Shown here: positions 61,866 through 64,000 of the stretch, piece after piece | Position numbering within the stretch: the first letter of the stretch is position 1 | Layout of the letters: each line of letters opens with the position of its first letter | NCBI RefSeq assembly: GCF_039652615.1 | Contig: NZ_JBDJAC010000001.1 | Coordinates: 248,001 to 312,000 of the forward strand | Source of the DNA: Fulvimarina sp039652615 | GTDB taxonomy: Bacteria > Pseudomonadota > Alphaproteobacteria > Rhizobiales > Rhizobiaceae | Direction of reading: 5' to 3' | Length of the DNA stretch: 64,000 bases | Position numbers and translations under genes: made by a program | The notes under the pieces: generated by a model | What the model was told of the DNA's origin: nothing | The model's database searches: none | The model's input: only the letters and a program-made list of their open reading frames with translations

Positions 61866-62720
61866 ATGGACGCGCTCCAGAGACGGTTGGGTGCGCTCTG
61901 TGCACTTCCGGCCGCACTGCTTCTCTTCCTCTGCTTCGTTGCGCCGCTCCTGGTGGTCGCAGCGTTTTCGACGATGCCGCAGGGCGTCTTCTCACTTTTC
62001 CATCTGCCGGATTTCTCGGCCTACGGAACCCTTGTCTCGCGGGGCTACTGGCGCTCGCTCCTTTGGTCGCTGTCCATGGCGCTTGCTGCGACGGTGGTCC
62101 TCTTCGTCGTCTGCTGGCCGCTCGCTTTCGCAATGGCAAAGATCTTCAAGCGCTTTACGCTGGTCCTCACGATCGGCGTGGTCCTCACGCTCTTCGTTTC
62201 GGAGAACATCCGTCTGTTCGGCTGGGTGCTGACGCTAATGAAGGGCGGGCTGATCGACGGCTATCTCGGTCACTGGTTCGGCGGCGGCCTCGAAGGTGCC
62301 CTGTACAACGTGCCAGTCATCGTCTTCGGCCTCGTCTACGTCTACTTCCCCTTTATGCTGTTCCCGCTTGCGCAGGGGATCGCGATGGTGCCGGACGACG
62401 CGCGACAGGCCGCTCTCGATCTTGGGGCGAGCCGCTGGCAGATCCTGACCGAAATCGATCTGCCGCTCTCGGCGCCCGGCATTGTCGTCGGTAGCCTGTT
62501 CAGCTTCGTGCTGGCGACGGGCGCGCTCGCGGAAGCCAAACTGCTCGGCGGATCGCAGGTCATCGTCATGGCGGCCGAGGTTGAGACTGCATTCACCTAC
62601 GGACAGGACTGGCCGCTCGGTTCCGCCCTCTCCATGACGCTGATCGCCATCGTCGCGGTGCTCGCGATTGTCACGATCAACCGCATCGATCTCGACACGA
62701 TCATGGGGAGGAGAGGCTGA
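61866..62720 (+). CDS. Polyamine-type ABC transporter permease (PotB-like)
   Basis: A 284-residue permease with six helices. The N-terminal helix LPAALLLFLCFVAPLLVVAAF and the cytoplasmic EAA loop ARQAALDLGASRWQILTEID (about residues 180-200) identify the PotB group of the BPD transporter family. It joins the next permease through a TGATG overlap. Confidence 0.92.
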   Translation: MDALQRRLGALCALPAALLLFLCFVAPLLVVAAFSTMPQGVFSLFHLPDFSAYGTLVSRGYWRSLLWSLSMALAATVVLFVVCWPLAFAMAKIFKRFTLVLTIGVVLTLFVSENIRLFGWVLTLMKGGLIDGYLGHWFGGGLEGALYNVPVIVFGLVYVYFPFMLFPLAQGIAMVPDDARQAALDLGASRWQILTEIDLPLSAPGIVVGSLFSFVLATGALAEAKLLGGSQVIVMAAEVETAFTYGQDWPLGSALSMTLIAIVAVLAIVTINRIDLDTIMGRRG

Positions 62721-63526
62721 TGAAAACCACCCGTCTCCTCACCGCCTCGCTCTACCTCTATGGCGTCCTGATCCTTCTTGCGCTCTATTTGCCGCTGCTT
62801 TCGGTCGGTTTCGCCTCGATTTCGAAGTCGCGCTATCTGAGCTTCCCCGTCCGCAGATATGCCTTCGAATGGTATGGTGAGGCGCTGACCAGCGGTACGG
62901 TCGCCGATCTGCTCATTACCTCGCTGCTCACCGCCGCGATCGTGACAGCAATATCAGTCGTCGCCGGAACCTTCGGAGCGCTCGCTTTCGCGCGCTATTC
63001 CTGGCGTTATCGCAAGCTCTTCCAGAAATTCGTGCTTCTGCCGATCTTCTTTCCCCAGACGGTGCTCGGGCTCGCGCTCCTCATGTGGTTCAACGCGATT
63101 GGCATCGTGCCGAGCTGGAAGACGGCGGTTGTCGCCCATCTCGTCTGGATTACGCCGATCACCACGCTGATCATCGCGATCCGGGCCTACAGCTTCGATC
63201 CGGCGCTGGAGGAAGCGGCTCGCGACATGGGCTGCTCGACACCACAGACGCTGATGGAGGTTACGCTTCCTCTCCTGATGCCGGGCATCGTCTCGGCTGC
63301 GCTCTTTGCCTTCCTCCTGAGCTGGGGGAACTTCCCGCTGTCGCTGTTCACCACCGGCGCGGATTCGACGCTGCCCGAATGGCTCTACGCCAAGATGGTT
63401 TCAGGCTATTCCCCGCTTGTTCCGACCGTGGGCATGCTTTCCGTCTTCGCATCGGCAGTCCTCCTGCTTCTCGCCATTACCGTTCCGCTCGCCATCAACC
63501 GCGTCCGGTCGACCAGATCGGCCTGA
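62720..63526 (+). CDS. Polyamine-type ABC transporter permease (PotC-like)
   Basis: A 268-residue permease with six helices. The EAA loop reads LEEAARDMGCSTPQTLMEVT, and FQKFVLLPIFFPQTVLGLAL and a long last helix complete the PotC pattern. It forms the membrane channel with the PotB-like protein. Its start shares the last base of the upstream stop, so the two are made together. A dehydrogenase gene follows after 31 bases. Confidence 0.92.
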   Translation: MKTTRLLTASLYLYGVLILLALYLPLLSVGFASISKSRYLSFPVRRYAFEWYGEALTSGTVADLLITSLLTAAIVTAISVVAGTFGALAFARYSWRYRKLFQKFVLLPIFFPQTVLGLALLMWFNAIGIVPSWKTAVVAHLVWITPITTLIIAIRAYSFDPALEEAARDMGCSTPQTLMEVTLPLLMPGIVSAALFAFLLSWGNFPLSLFTTGADSTLPEWLYAKMVSGYSPLVPTVGMLSVFASAVLLLLAITVPLAINRVRSTRSA

Positions 63527-63557
63527 TCCCGAACGAACTCGAACAGGAAGAAACGTC

Positions 63558-64000
63558 ATGCTGACCTCAATCAAGGATCGAAGTGTCATCGTCACCGGCG
63601 GCTCAAAAGGCATCGGCCGGGGCATTGCGAAGGTCTTTGCTGCTAAAGGCGCGAAGGTGATGATTGCCGGACGCAGCGAGCAGGCGGCCAGGGCCGCCGT
63701 CGCCGAAATCCGCGAAAGCGGCGGCACGGCCGAATATAACCTCTGCGATGTCTCCGACTGGGATGCGGTTCAGGGTCTCGTCGCGGCGACGGTCGAGGCC
63801 TTCGGCGGCCTCGATGTGATGTGCGCCAATGCCGGCGCATTCCCGCAAACCAAGATGGTCGACATGGATCCCTCCGAGTGGGATCAGGTGATGGCGACGA
63901 ATCTGAAGAGCAGCTTTCTTTGCGTCAAAGCATCGATCCCGGTCTTCGAAAAGGCCGGCAAGGGACGCGTGGTGCTCACCTCCTCCATAACCGGGCCTGT
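63558..64000 (+). CDS. Short-chain dehydrogenase/reductase (cut by window edge)
   Basis: The first 147 residues are visible. TGGSKGIGRGIAKVF (about 14-28) binds NAD(P), CANAG and ATNLKSSFLCVK follow, and the visible part ends near the catalytic Ser in VVLTSSITGP. The Tyr-x-x-x-Lys lies beyond the window. It may oxidise the alcohol taken up by the ABC transporter or reduce a product aldehyde. It starts 31 bases after the PotC-like gene and belongs to that operon. Confidence 0.88.
   Translation, partial: MLTSIKDRSVIVTGGSKGIGRGIAKVFAAKGAKVMIAGRSEQAARAAVAEIRESGGTAEYNLCDVSDWDAVQGLVAATVEAFGGLDVMCANAGAFPQTKMVDMDPSEWDQVMATNLKSSFLCVKASIPVFEKAGKGRVVLTSSITGP

Noticed and set aside
1..64000. CRISPR arrays, rRNA genes, prophage and toxin-antitoxin or defence systems
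   Set aside because: I looked for regular short repeats, rRNA signatures, phage structural genes and defence-type gene pairs and saw none.

Overview
The window is G+C-rich, gene-dense alphaproteobacterial DNA, most likely from the order Hyphomicrobiales (Rhizobiales). This rests on gene content and order: topA-rnr-DUF983-Nudix, plsY-dprA, pyrB next to a degenerate pyrC, ruvX beside a DUF6105-like protein, an Omp2b-type porin, an IalB-family protein, IF-3 with an ATT start and an HWE-type histidine kinase. An Aurantimonadaceae- or Rhizobiaceae-like host is a guess; the sequence alone does not fix the genus.

Layout. 1-8.7 kb, minus strand: MFS exporter (cut by the window edge), Nudix hydrolase, DUF983 protein, RNase R and topoisomerase I in one tight operon, then dprA and plsY. 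8.7-11 kb: aspartate transcarbamoylase with an inactive dihydroorotase homologue. 11-16.6 kb: two membrane proteins, ruvX, an UPF0173 metallo-hydrolase, then gatC-GNAT-gatA-chorismate mutase. 16.7-26 kb: DUF998 protein, Mo-oxidoreductase plus cytochrome b, a TRAP transporter followed by an amidase homologue lacking catalytic residues, and a DNA photolyase. 26.2-30.5 kb: tRNA-Val, tRNA-Asp, then nuoABCD with a GFA-family gene between nuoC and nuoD. The nuo cluster ends after nuoD with a terminator. 30.8-43 kb: glyoxalase/dioxygenase-like protein, DUF2252 protein, phaB, ndk, sensor kinase, DUF421 protein, a dihydroorotase-family protein, YgfZ, HD hydrolase, dual-specificity phosphatase, panB/panC, and a LuxR-like sensory protein without an HTH. 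43.4-53.5 kb: infC, tRNA-Thr, a helix-hairpin-helix protein, porin, several envelope and secreted proteins, a YejA-type binding protein and tRNA-Met.

53.5-56.1 kb looks accessory: small orphan genes after tRNA-Met, one of them cut by a decayed IS3-family element (54811-56108) that supplies its stop codon.

56.1-64 kb is the most interesting part. A DeoR-type regulator, a class III PLP enzyme resembling the ethanolamine-phosphate/phosphohydroxylysine phospho-lyases, and an APH-fold kinase face a PotDABC-like ABC transporter and a short-chain dehydrogenase. I infer a pathway that imports a cationic amino alcohol, phosphorylates it, eliminates ammonia and phosphate, and passes the aldehyde or a related alcohol to oxidoreductases. 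The divergent promoter region carries an inverted repeat that may be the DeoR operator.
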